This document shows positions 39,776 through 52,817 of a stretch of 64,000 bases of DNA, piece by piece (position 1 is the stretch's first letter; each line of letters opens with the position of its first letter). The stretch spans positions 682,001 through 746,000 of the forward strand of contig CAXEFP010000908.1 in NCBI GenBank assembly GCA_963995525.1, in the 5' to 3' direction. The DNA comes from Escarpia spicata. Lineage: Eukaryota; Annelida; Polychaeta; Sabellida; Siboglinidae. The position numbers and the translations under genes were made by a program. The notes under the pieces were generated by a model. That model was not told the origin of the DNA and ran no database searches. It was given only the letters and a program-made list of their open reading frames with translations.

Positions 39776-40101
39776 CCCCATTTGAAGTTTTTTCTTGTCT
39801 AAAGCAGCAGTACCTTCAGAACTCACGAGACAAACATGTCCCATGTCAAAATGTTCGAAAAAAATTAATGCATATCACAGCAAAACGGTATTTGTAGTGC
39901 ACTTTTTTCGGCGGAAGGATCCTTAATGTGGTCTTATCCCAAATAGATGATTTGCATGTTACAAATCTTCACGAAGGCTAGATTGATATCAAGCTACACA
40001 CATAACTAGATTAACCCCAAATGGGAATGCATGTTACCGTTTTATCCCCGTCACGTAAGTTACAAGAACATATTACGTAAGTTATAGGTGTGAAAACTAA
40101 T
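39776..40101 (+). repeat. Hybrid monomer v2/v6
   Basis: The left part is v2 (gaag, cttgtc, acctt) and the right part is v6 (atccttaatg, tatccc, gatgattt). In this copy the switch is left of offset 69. Similar hybrids start at 48579, 50535 and 54122, but those keep atatc/aaagtg and switch between offsets 76 and 122, so at least two independent exchanges are indicated. This copy also has cagaactc. Confidence 0.78.
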
Positions 40102-40754
40102 CCCCATTTGATGTTTTATCTTGTCTAAAGCAGCAGTACATTCAGTACTCACGAGACAAACATGTCCCATGTCAAAATGTTCGAAAAAAATTAATGCATA
40201 TCACAGCAAAACGGTATTTGTAGTGCACTTTTTTCGGCGGAAGGATCCTTAATGTGGTCTTATCCCAAATAGATGATTTGCATGTTACAAATCTTCACGA
40301 AGGCTAGATTGATATCAAGCTACACACATAACTAGATTAACCCCAAATGGGAATGCATGTTACCGTTTTATCCCCGTCACGTAAGTTACAAGAACATATT
40401 ACGTAAGTTATAGGTGTGAAAACTCATCCCCATTTGAAGTTTTTTCTTGTCTAAAGCAGCAGTACCTTCAGTACTCACGAGACAAACATGTCCCATATCA
40501 AAGTGTTCGAAAAAAATTAATGCATATCACAGCAAAACGGTATTTGTAATGCACTTTTTTTCGGCGGAAGGATATTTAATGTGGTCTTACCCCAAATAGA
40601 TGTTTTGCATGTTACAAATCTTCACGAAGGCTAGATTGATATCAAGCTACACACATAACTAGATTAACCCCAAATGGGAATGCATGTTACCGTTTTATCC
40701 CCGTCACGTAAGTTACAAGAACATATTACGTAAGTTATAGGTGTGAAAACTCAT

Positions 40755-42058
40755 CCCCATTTGATGTTTTATCTTGTCTAAAGCAGCAGTACATTCAGTA
40801 CTCACGAGACAAACATGTCCCATGTCAAAATGTTCGAAAAAAATTAATGCATATCACAGCAAAACGGTATTTGTAGTGCACTTTTTTCGGCGGAAGGATC
40901 CTTAATGTGGTCTTACCCCAAATAGATGTTTTGCATGTTACTAATCTTCACGAAGGCTAGATTGATATCAAGCTACACACATAACTAGATTAATCACAAA
41001 TGGGAATGCATGTTACCGTTCTATCTCCGTCACGTAAGTTACAAGAACATATTACGTAAGTTATAGGTGTGAAAACTAATCCCCATTTGAAGTTTTTTCT
41101 TATCTAAAGCAGCAGTACATTCAGTACTCACGAGACAAACATGTCCCATGTCAAAATGTTCGAAAAAAATTAATGCATATCACAGCAAAACGGTATTTGT
41201 AGTGCACTTTTTTCGGCGGAAGGATCCTTAATGTGGTCTTATCCCAAATAGATGATTTGCATGTTACAAATCTTCACGAAGGCTAGATTGATATCAAGCT
41301 ACACACATAACTAGATTAACCCCAAATGGGAATGCATGTTACCGTTTTATCCCCGTCACGTAAGTTACAAGAACATATTACGTAAGTTATAGGTGTGAAA
41401 ACTCATCCCCATTTGAAGTTTTTTCTTGTCTAAAGCAGCAGTACCTTCAGTACTCACGAGACAAACATGTCCCATATCAAAGTGTTCGAAAAAAATTAAT
41501 GCATATCACAGCAAAACGGTATTTGTAATGCACTTTTTTCGGCGGAAGGATATTTAATGTGGTCTTACCCCAAATAGATGTTTTGCATGTTACAAATCTT
41601 CACGAAGGCTAGATTGATATCAAGCTACACACATAACTAGATTAACCCCAAATGGGAATGCATGTTACCGTTTTATCCCCGTCACGTAAGTTACAAGAAC
41701 ATATTACGTAAGTTATAGGTGTGAAAACTCATCCCCATTTGATGTTTTATCTTGTCTAAAGCAGCAGTACATTCAGTACTCACGAGACAAACATGTCCCA
41801 TGTCAAAATGTTCGAAAAAAATTAATGCATATCACAGCAAAACGGTATTTGTAGTGCACTTTTTTCGGCGGAAGGATCCTTAATGTGGTCTTACCCCAAA
41901 TAGATGTTTTGCATGTTACTAATCTTCACGAAGGCTAGATTGATATCAAGCTACACACATAACTAGATTAATCACAAATGGGAATGCATGTTACCGTTCT
42001 ATCTCCGTCACGTAAGTTACAAGAACATATTACGTAAGTTATAGGTGTGAAAACTAAT
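40755..42058 (+). repeat. Trimer-offset duplication sharing a private base change
   Basis: The v3 monomers at 40755 and 41733 both have gttactaatc instead of gttacaaatc. They are 978 bp (three monomers) apart with v4 and v2 between. The v4 copy at 41081 is unusual in carrying aaaatg instead of aaagtg. A recent three-monomer duplication explains the shared change. Confidence 0.75.
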
Positions 42059-45000
42059 CCCCATTTGAAGTTTTTTCTTATCTAAAGCAGCAGTACATTC
42101 AGTACTCACGAGACAAACATGTCCCATGTCAAAATGTTCGAAAAAAATTAATGCATATCACAGCAAAACGGTATTTGTAGTGCACTTTTTTCGGCGGAAG
42201 GATCCTTAATGTGGTCTTACCCCAAATATATGTTTTGCATGTTACAAATCTTCACGAAGGCTAGATTGATATCAAGCTACACACATAACTAGATTAATCA
42301 CAAATGGGAATGCATGTTACCGTTCTATCTCCGTCACGTAAGTTACAAGAACATATTACGTAAGTTATAGGTGTGAAAACTAATCCCCATTTGAAGTTTT
42401 TTCTTATCTAAAGCAGCAGTACATTCAGTACTCACGAGACAAACATGTCCCATGTCAAAGTGTTCGAAAAAAATTAATGCATATCACAGCAAAACGGTAT
42501 TTGTAGTGCACTTTTTTCGGCGGAAGGATCCTTAATGTGGTCTTATCCCAAATAGATGATTTGCATGTTACAAATCTTCACGAAGGCTAGATTTATATCA
42601 AGCTACACACATAACTAGATTAACCCCAAATGGGAATGCATGTTACCGTTTTATCCCCGTCACGTAAGTTACAAGAACATATTACGTAAGTTATAGGTGT
42701 GAAAACTCATCCCCATTTGAAGTTTTTTCTTGTCTAAAGCAGCAGTACCTTCAGTACTCACGAGACAAACATGTCCCATATCAAAGTGTTCGAAAAAAAT
42801 TAATGCATATCACAGCAAAACGGTATTTGTAATGCACTTTTTTCGGCGGAAGGATATTTAATGTGGTCTTACCCCAAATAGATGTTTTGCATGTTACAAA
42901 TCTTCACGAAGGCTAGATTGATATCAAGCTACACACATAACTAGATTAACCCCAAATGGGAATGCATGTTACCGTTTTATCCCCGTCACGTAAGTTACAA
43001 GAACATATTACGTAAGTTATAGGTGTGAAAACTCATCCCCATTTGAAGTTTTTTCTTGTCTAAAGCAGCAGTACCTTCAGTACTCACGAGACAAACATGT
43101 CCCATATCAAAGTGTTCGAAAAAAATTAATGCATATCACAGCAAAACGGTATTTGTAATGCACTTTTTTCGTCGGAAGGATATTTAATGTGGTCTTACCC
43201 CAAATAGATGTTTTGCATGTTACAAATCTTCACGAAGGCTAGATTGATATCAAGCTACACACATAACTAGATTAACCCCAAATGGGAATGCATGTTGCCG
43301 TTTTATCCCCGTCACGTAAGTTACAAGAACATATTACGTAAGTTATAGGTGTGAAAACTCATCCCCATTTGATGTTTTATCTTGTCTAAAGCAGCAGTAC
43401 ATTCAGTACTCACGAGACAAACATGTCCCATGTAAAAATGTTCGAAAAAAATTAATGCATATCACAGCAAAACGGTATTTGTAGTGCACTTTTTTCGGCG
43501 GAAGGATCCTTAATGTGGTCTTACCCCAAATAGATGTTTTGCATGTTACAAATCTTCACGAAGGCTAGATTGATATCAAGCTACACACATAACTAGATTA
43601 ATCACAAATGGGAATGCATGTTACCGTTCTATCTCCGTCACGTAAGTTACAAGAACATATTACGTAAGTTATAGGTGTGAAAACTAATCCCCATTTGAAG
43701 TTTTTTCTTATCTAAAGCAGCAGTACATTCAGTACTCACGAGACAAACATGTCCCATGTCAAAGTGTTCGAAAAAAATTAATGCATATCACAGCAAAACG
43801 GTATTTGTAGTGCACTTTTTTCGGCGGAAGGATCCTTAATGTGGTCTTATCCCAAATAGATGATTTGCATGTTACAAATCTTCACGAAGGCTAGATTGAT
43901 ATCAAGCTACACACATAACTAGATTAACCCCAAATGGGAATGCATGTTACCGTTTTATCCCCGTCACGTAAGTTACAAGAACATATTACGTAAGTTATAG
44001 GTGTGAAAACTCATCCCCATTTGATGTTTTATCTTGTCTAAAGCAGCAGTACATTCAGTACTCACGAGACAAACATGTCCCATGTCAAAATGTTCGAAAA
44101 AAATTTATGCATATCACAGCAAAACGGTATTTGTAGTGCACTTTTTTCGGCGGAAGGATCCTTAATGTGGTCTTACCCCAAATATATGTTTTGCATGTTA
44201 CAAATCTTCACGAAGGCTAGATTGATATCAAGCTACACACATAACTAGATTAATCACAAATGGGAATGCATGTTACCGTTCTATCTCCGTCACGTAAGTT
44301 ACAAGAACATATTACGTAAGTTATAGGTGTGAAAACTAATCCCCATTTGAAGTTTTTTCTTATCTAAAGCAGCAGTACATTCAGTACTCACGAGACAAAC
44401 ATGTCCCATGTCAAAGTGTTCGAAAAAAATTAATGCATATCACAGCAAAACGGTATTTGTAGTGCACTTTTTTCGGCGGAAGGATCCTTAATGTGGTCTT
44501 ATCCCAAATAGATGATTTGCATGTTACAAATCTTCACGAAGGCTAGATTGATATCAAGCTACACACATAACTAGATTAACCCCAAATGGGAATGCATGTT
44601 ACCGTTTTATCCCCGTCACGTAAGTTACAAGAACATATTACGTAAGTTAAAGGTGTGAAAACTCATCCCCATTTGAAGTTTTTTCTTGTCTAAAGCAGCA
44701 GTACCTTCAGTACTCACGAGACAAACATGTCCCATATCAAAGTGTTCGAAAAAAATTAATGCATATCACAGCAAAACGGTATTTGTAATGCACTTTTTTC
44801 GGCGGAAGGATATTTAATGTGGTCTTACCCCAAATAGATGTTTTGCATGTTACAAATCTTCACGAAGGCTAGATTGATATCAAGCTACACACATAACTAG
44901 ATTAACCCCAAATGGGAATGCATGTTACCGTTTTATCCCCGTCACGTAAGTTACAAGAACATATTACGTAAGTTATAGGTGTGAAAACTCATCCCCATTT

Positions 45001-47600
45001 GATGTTTTATCTTGTCTAAAGCAGCAGTACATTCAGTACTCACGAGACAAACATGTCCCATGTCAAAATGTTCGAAAAAAATTAATGCATATCACAGCAA
45101 AACGGTATTTGTAGTGCACTTTTTTCGGCGGAAGGATCCTTAATGTGGTCTTACCCCAAATAGATGTTTTGCATGTTACAAATCTTCACGAAGGCTAGAT
45201 TGATATCAAGCTACACACATAACTAGATTAATCACAAATGGGAATGCATGTTACCGTTCTATCTCCGTCACGTAAGTTACAAGAACATATTACGTAAGTT
45301 ATAGGTGTGAAAACTAATCCCCATTTGAAGTTTTTTCTTATCTAAAGCAGCAGTACATTCAGTACTCACGAGACAAACATGTCCCATGTCAAAATGTTCG
45401 AAAAAAATTAATGCATATCACAGCAAAACGGTATTTGTAGTGCACTTTTTTCGGCGGAAGGATCCTTAATGTGGTCTTACCCCAAATATATGTTTTGCAT
45501 GTTACAAATCTTCACGAAGGCTAGATTGATATCAAGCTACACACATAACTAGATTAATCACAAATGGGAAAGCATGTTACCGTTCTATCTCCGTCACGTA
45601 AGTTACAAGAACATATTACGTAAGTTATAGGTGTGAAAACTAATCCCCATTTGAAGTTTTTTCTTATCTAAAGCAGCAGTACATTCAGTACTCACGAGAC
45701 AAACATGTCCCATGTCAAAGTGTTCGAAAAAAATTAATGCATATCACAGCAAAACGGTATTTGTAGTGCACTTTTTTCGGCGGAAGGATCCTTAATGTGG
45801 TCTTATCCCAAATAGATGATTTGCATGTTACAAATCTTCACGAAGGCTAGATTGATATCAAGCTACACACATAACTAGATTAATCACAAATGGGAATGCA
45901 TGTTACCGTTCTATCTCCGTCACGTAAGTTACAAGAACATATTACGTAAGTTATAGGTGTGAAAACTAATCCCCATTTGAAGTTTTTTCTTATCTAAAGC
46001 AGCAGTACATTCAGTACTCACGAGACAAACATGTCCCATGTCAAAGTGTTCGAAAAAAATTAATGCATATCACAGCAAAACGGTATTTGTAGTGCACTTT
46101 TTTCGGCGGAAGGATCCTTAATGTGGTCTTATCCCAAATAGATGATTTGCATGTTACAAATCTTCACGAAGGCTAGATTGATATCAAGCTACACACATAA
46201 CTAGATTAACCCCAAATGGGAATGCATGTTACCGTTTTATCCCCGTCACGTAAGTTACAAGAACATATTACGTAAGTTATAGGTGTGAAAACTCATCCCC
46301 ATTTGATGTTTTATCTTGTCTAAAGCAGCAGTACATTCAGTACTCACGAGACAAACATGTCCCATGTCAAAATGTTCGAAAAAAAATTATGCATATCACA
46401 GCAAAACGGTATTTGTAGTGCACTTTTTTCGGCGGAAGGATCCTTAATGTGGTCTTACCCCAAATATATGTTTTGCATGTTACAAATCTTCACGAAGGCT
46501 AGATTGATATCAAGCTACACACATAACTAGATTAATCACAAATGGGAATGCATGTTACCGTTCTATCTCCGTCACGTAAGTTACAAGAACATATTACGTA
46601 AGTTATAGGTGTGAAAACTAATCCCCATTTGAAGTTTTTTCTTATCTAAAGCAGCAGTACATTCAGTACTCACGAGACAAACATGTCCCATGTCAAAGTG
46701 TTCGAAAAAAATTAATGCATATCACAGCAAAACGGTATTTGTAGTGCACTTTTTTCGGCGGAAGGATCCTTAATGTGGTCTTATCCCAAATAGATGATTT
46801 GCATGTTACGAATCTTCACGAAGGCTAGATTGATATCAAGCTACACACATAACTAGATTAACCCCAAATGGGAATGCATGTTACCGTTTTATCCCCGTCA
46901 CGTAAGTTACAAGAACATATTACGTAAGTTAAAGGTGTGAAAACTCATCCCCATTTGAAGTTTTTTCTTGTCTAAAGCAGCAGTACCTTCAGTACTCACG
47001 AGACAAACATGTCCCATATCAAAGTGTTCGAAAAAAATTAATGCATATCACAGCAAAACGGTATTTGTAATGCACTTTTTTCGGCGGAAGGATATTTAAT
47101 GTGGTCTTACCCCAAATAGATGTTTTGCATGTTACAAATCTTCACGAAGGCTAGATTGATATCAAGCTACACACATAACTAGATTAACCCCAAATGGGAA
47201 TGCATGTTACCGTTTTATCCCCGTCACGTAAGTTACAAGAACATATTACGTAAGTTATAGGTGTGAAAACTCATCCCCATTTGATGTTTTATCTTGTCTA
47301 AAGCAGCAGTACATTCAGTACTCACGAGACAAACATGTCCCATGTCAAAATGTTCGAAAAAAATTAATGCATATCACAGCAAAACGGTATTTGTAGTGCA
47401 CTTTTTTCGGCGGAAGGATCCTTAATGTGGTCTTACCCCAAATAGATGTTTTGCATGTTACAAATCTTCACGAAGGCTAGATTGATATCAAGCTACACAC
47501 ATAACTAGATTAATCACAAATGGGAATGCATGTTACCGTTCTATCTCCGTCACGTAAGTTACAAGAACATATTACGTAAGTTATAGGTGTGAAAACTAAT

Positions 47601-47926
47601 CCCCATTTGAAGTTTTTTCTTATCTAAAGCAGCAGTACATTCAGTACTCACGAGACAAACATGTCCCATGTCAAAATGTTCGAAAAAAATTAATGCATAT
47701 CACAGCAAAACGGTATTTGTAGTGCACTTTTTTCGGCGGAAGGATCCTTAATGTGGTCTTACCCCAAATATATGTTTTGCATGTTACAAATCTTCACGAA
47801 GGCTAGATTGATATCAAGCTACACACATAACTAGATTAATCACAAATGGGAATGCATGTTACCGTTCTATCTCCGTCACGTAAGTTACAAGAACATATTA
47901 CGTAAGTTATAGGTGTGAAAACTAAT
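47601..47926 (+). repeat. Variant class v9 exemplar
   Basis: v9 has aaaatg, intact cggcgg and GGATCC, tatatg, and the aatcac/ttctatctcc right end. Most copies start gaag/cttatc; those at 44015 and 46297 start gatg. All copies (42059, 44015, 45319, 46297, 47601, 49557, 53144) lie between 42 and 53.5 kb, so the class arose or was amplified locally. Confidence 0.85.
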
Positions 47927-49230
47927 CCCCATTTGAAGTTTTTTCTTATCTAAAGCAGCAGTACATTCAGTACTCACGAGACAAACATGTCCCATGTCAA
48001 AGTGTTCGAAAAAAATTAATGCATATCACAGCAAAACGGTATTTGTAGTGCACTTTTTTCGGCGGAAGGATCCTTAATGTGGTGTTATCCCAAATAGATG
48101 ATTTGCATGTTACAAATCTTCACGAAGGCTAGATTGATATCAAGCTACACACATAACTAGATTAACCCCAAATGGGAATGCATGTTACCGTTTTATCCCC
48201 GTCACGTAAGTTACAAGAACATATTACGTAAGTTATAGGTGTGAAAACTCATCCCCATTTGATGTTTTTTCTTGTCTAAAGCAGCAGTACCTTCAGTACT
48301 CACGAGACAAACATGTCCCATATCAAAGTGTTCGAAAAAAATTAATGCATATCACAGCAAAACGGTATTTGTAATGCACTTTTTTCGGCGGAAGGATATT
48401 TAATGTGGTCTTACCCCAAATAGATGTTTTGCATGTTACAAATCTTCACGAAGGCTAGATTGATATCAAGCTACACACATAACTAGATTAACCCCAAATG
48501 GGAATGCATGTTACCGTTTTATCCCCGTCACGTAAGTTACAAGAACATATTACGTAAGTTATAGGTGTGAAAACTCATCCCCATTTGAAGTTTTTTCTTG
48601 TCTAAAGCAGCAGTACCTTCAGTACTCACGAGACAAACATGTCCCATATCAAAGTGTTCGAAAAAAATTAATGCATATCACAGCAAAACGGTATTTGTAG
48701 TGCACTTTTTTCGGCGGAAGGATCCTTAATGTGGTCTTATCCCAAATAGATGATTTGCATGTTACAAATCTTCACGAAGGCTAGATTGATATCAAGCTAC
48801 ACACATAACTAGATTAACCCCAAATGGGAATGCATGTTACCGTTTTATCCCCGTCACGTAAGTTACAAGAACATATTACGTAAGTTATAGGTGTGAAAAC
48901 TAATCCCCATTTGAAGTTTTTTCTTATCTAAAGCAGCAGTACATTCAGTACTCACGAGACAAACATGTCCCATGTCAAAATGTTCGAAACAAATTAATGC
49001 ATATCACAGCAAAACGGTATTTGTAGTGCACTTTTTTTGGCGGAAGGATCCTTAATGTGGTCTTAACCCAAATATATGTTTTGCATGTTACAAATCTTCA
49101 CGAAGGCTAGATTGATATCAAGCTACACACATAACTAGATTAACCCCAAATGGGAATGCATGTTACCGTTTTATCCCCGTCACGTAAGTTACAAGAACAT
49201 ATTACGTAAGTTATAGGTGTGAAAACTCAT

Positions 49231-52200
49231 CCCCATTTGATGTTTTATCTTGTCTAAAGCAGCAGTACATTCAGTACTCACGAGACAAACATGTCCCATG
49301 TCAAAATGTTCGAAAAAAATTAATGCATATCACAGCAAAACGGTATTTGTAGTGCACTTTTTTCGGCGGAAGGATCCTTAATGTGGTCTTACCCCAAATA
49401 GATGTTTTGCATGTTACAAATCTTCACGAAGGCTAGATTGATATCAAGCTACACACATAACTAGATTAATCACAAATGGGAATGCATGTTACCGTTCTAT
49501 CTCCGTCACGTAAGTTACAAGAACATATTACGTAAGTTATAGGTGTGAAAACTAATCCCCATTTGAAGTTTTTTCTTATCTAAAGCAGCAGTACATTCAG
49601 TACTCACGAGACAAACATGTCCCATGTCAAAATGTTCGAAAAAAATTAATGCATATCACAGCAAAACGGTATTTGTAGTGCACTTTTTTCGGCGGAAGGA
49701 TCCTTAATGTGGTCTTACCCCAAATATATGTTTTGCATGTTACAAATCTTCACGAAGGCTAGATTGATATCAAGCTACACACATAACTAGATTAATCACA
49801 AATGGGAATGCATGTTACCGTTCTATCTCCGTCACGTAAGTTACAAGAACATATTACGTAAGTTATAGGTGTGAAAACTAATCCCCATTTGAAGTTTTTT
49901 CTTATCTAAAGCAGCAGTACATTCAGTACTCACGAGACAAACATGTCCCATGTCAAAGTGTTCGAAAAAAATTAATGCATATCACAGCAAAACGGTATTT
50001 GTAGTGCACTTTTTTCGGCGGAAGGATCCTTAATGTGGTCTTATCCCAAATAGATGATTTGCATGTTACAAATCTTCACGAAGGCTAGATTGATATCAAG
50101 CTACACACATAACTAGATTAACCCCAAATGGGAATGCATGTTACCGTTTTATCCCCGTCACGTAAGTTACAAGAACATATTACGTAAGTTATAGGTGTGA
50201 AAACTCATCCCCATTTGATGTTTTTTCTTGTCTAAAGCAGCAGTACCTTCAGTACTCACGAGACAAACATGTCCCATATCAAAGTGTTCGAAAAAAATTA
50301 ATGCATATCACAGCAAAACGGTATTTGTAATGCACTTTTTTCGGCGGAAGGATATTTAATGTGGTCTTACCCCAAATAGATGTTTTGCATGTTACAAATC
50401 TTCACGAAGGCTAGATTGATATCAAGCTACAAACATAACTAGATTAACCCCAAATGGGAATGCATGTTACCGTTTTATCCCCGTCACGTAAGTTACAAGA
50501 ACATATTACGTAAGTTATAGGTGTGAAAACTCATCCCCATTTGAAGTTTTTTCTTGTCTAAAGCAGCAGTACCTTCAGTACTCACGAGACAAACATGTCC
50601 CATATCAAAGTGTTCGAAAAAAATTAATGCATATCACAGCAAAACGGTATTTGTAGTGCACTTTTTTCGGCGGAAGGATCCTTAATGTGGTCTTATCCCA
50701 AATAGATGATTTGCATGTTACAAATCTTCACGAAGGCTAGATTGATATCAAGCTACACACATAACTAGATTAACCCCAAATGGGAATGCATGTTACCGTT
50801 TTATCCCCGTCACGTAAGTTACAAGAACATATTACGTAAGTTATAGGTGTGAAAACTAATCCCCATTTGAAGTTTTTTCTTATCTAAAGCAGCAGTACAT
50901 TCAGTACTCACGAGACAAACATGTCCCATGTCAAAGTGTTCGAAAAAAATTAATGCATATCACAGCAAAACGGTATTTGTAGTGCACTTTTTTCGGCGGA
51001 AGGATCCTTAATGTGGTCTTATCCCAAATAGATGATTTGCATGTTACAAATCTTCACGAAGGCTAGATTGATATCAAGCTACACACATAACTAGATTAAC
51101 CCCAAATGGGAATGCATGTTACCGTTTTATCCCCGTCACGTAAGTTACAAGAACATATTACGTAAGTTATAGGTGTGAAAACTCATCCCCATTTGATGTT
51201 TTATCTTGTCTAAAGCAGCAGTACATTCAGTACTCACGAGACAAACATGTCCCATGTAAAAATGTCCAAAAAAAAATTAATGCATATCACAGCAAAACGG
51301 TATTTGTAGTGCACTTTTTTCGGCGGAAGGATCATTACTGTGGTCTTACCCCAAATAGATGTTTTGCATGTTACAAATCTTCACGAAGGCTAGATTGATA
51401 TCTAGCTAAACACATAATTAGATTAACCCCAAATGGGAATGCATGTTACCGTTTTATCCCCGTCACGTAAGTTACAAGAACATATTACGTAAGTTATAGG
51501 TGTGAAAACTCATCCCCATTTGATGTTTTATCTTGTCTAAAGCAGCAGTACATTCAGTACTCACGAGACAAACATGTCCCATGTCAAAATGTTCGAAAAA
51601 AATTAATGCATATCACAGCATAACGGTATTTGTAGTGCACTTTTTTCGGCGGAAGGATCCTTAATGTGGTCTTACCCCAAATAGATGTTTTGCATGTTAC
51701 AAATCTTCACGAAGGCTAGATTGATATCAAGCTACACACATAACTAGATTAACCCCAAATGGGAATGCATGTTACCGTTTTATCCCCGTCACGTAAGTTA
51801 CAAGAACATATTACGTAAGTTATAGGTGTGAAAACTCATCCCCATTTGATGTTTTATCTTGTCTAAAGCAGCAGTACATTCAGTACTCACGAGACAAACA
51901 TGTCCCATGTCAAAATGTTCGAAAAAAATTAATGCATATCACAGCAAAACGGTATTTGTAGTGCACTTTTTTCGGCGGAAGGATCCTTACTGTGGTCTTA
52001 CCCCAAATAGATGTTTTGCATGTTACAAATCTTCACGAAGGCTAGATTGATATCAAGCTACACACATAACTAGATTAATCACAAATGGGAATGCATGTTA
52101 CCGTTCTATCTCCGTCACGTAAGTTACAAGAACATATTACGTAAGTTATAGGTGTGAAAACTCATCCCCATTTGATGTTTTATCTTGTCTAAAGCAGCAG

Positions 52201-52817
52201 TACATTCAGTACTCACGAGACAAACATGTCCCATGTCAAAATGTTCGAAAAAAATTAATGCATATCACAGCAAAACGGTATTTGTAGTGCACTTTTTTCG
52301 GCGGAAGGATCCTTAATGTGGTCTTATCCCAAATAGATGATTTGCATGTTACAAATCTTCACGAAGGCTAGATTGATATCAAGCTACACACATAACTAGA
52401 TTAACCCCAAATGGGAATGCATGTTACCGTTTTATCCCCGTCACGTAAGTTACAAGAACATATTACGTAAGTTATAGGTGTGAAAACTCATCCCCATTTG
52501 ATGTTTTATCTTGTCTAAAGCAGCAGTACCTTCAGTACTCACGAGACAAACATGTCCCATATCAAAGTGTTCGAAAAAAATTAATGCATATCACAGCAAA
52601 ACGGTATTTGTAATGCACTTTTTTCGGCGGAAGGATATTTAATGTGGTCTTACCCCAAATAGATGTTTTGCATGTTACAAATTTTCACGAAGGCTAGATT
52701 GATATCAAGCTACACACATAACTAGATTAACCCCAAATGGGAATGCATGTTACCGTTTTATCCCCGTCACGTAAGTTACAAGAACATATTACGTAAGTTA
52801 TAGGTGTGAAAACTCAT
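49231..52817 (+). repeat. HOR unit of 11 monomers, first copy (about 3,587 bp)
   Basis: Order: v3, v9, v4, v2, v2/v6, v4, v5, v8, v7, v6, v2. Its first five classes also match 47275-48904, six monomers to the left. The v5 member (51187) has gtaaaaatg, one extra A in its A-tract and tctagct instead of tcaagct. Confidence 0.85.
51264..51277 (+). other. 1-bp expansion of the A-tract in a v5 monomer
   Basis: Nine A follow tgtcc where other v5 copies have eight. The frame that is open in other v5 copies is therefore shifted here. Confidence 0.8.

Larger units (their letters stand above)
39776..49230 (+). repeat. v3/v9/v4/v2-rich block, monomers 123-151
   Basis: Order: v2/v6, v6, v2, v3, v4, v2, v3, v9, v4, v2, v2, v3, v4, v9, v4, v2, v3, v9, v4, v4, v9, v4, v2, v3, v9, v4, v2, v2/v6, v1b. 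No v5, v7 or v8 occurs. The HOR is irregular, with frequent 3-, 4-, 6- and 7-monomer offsets between similar strings. A 1-bp T insertion lies near 40555-40561. Confidence 0.78.
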
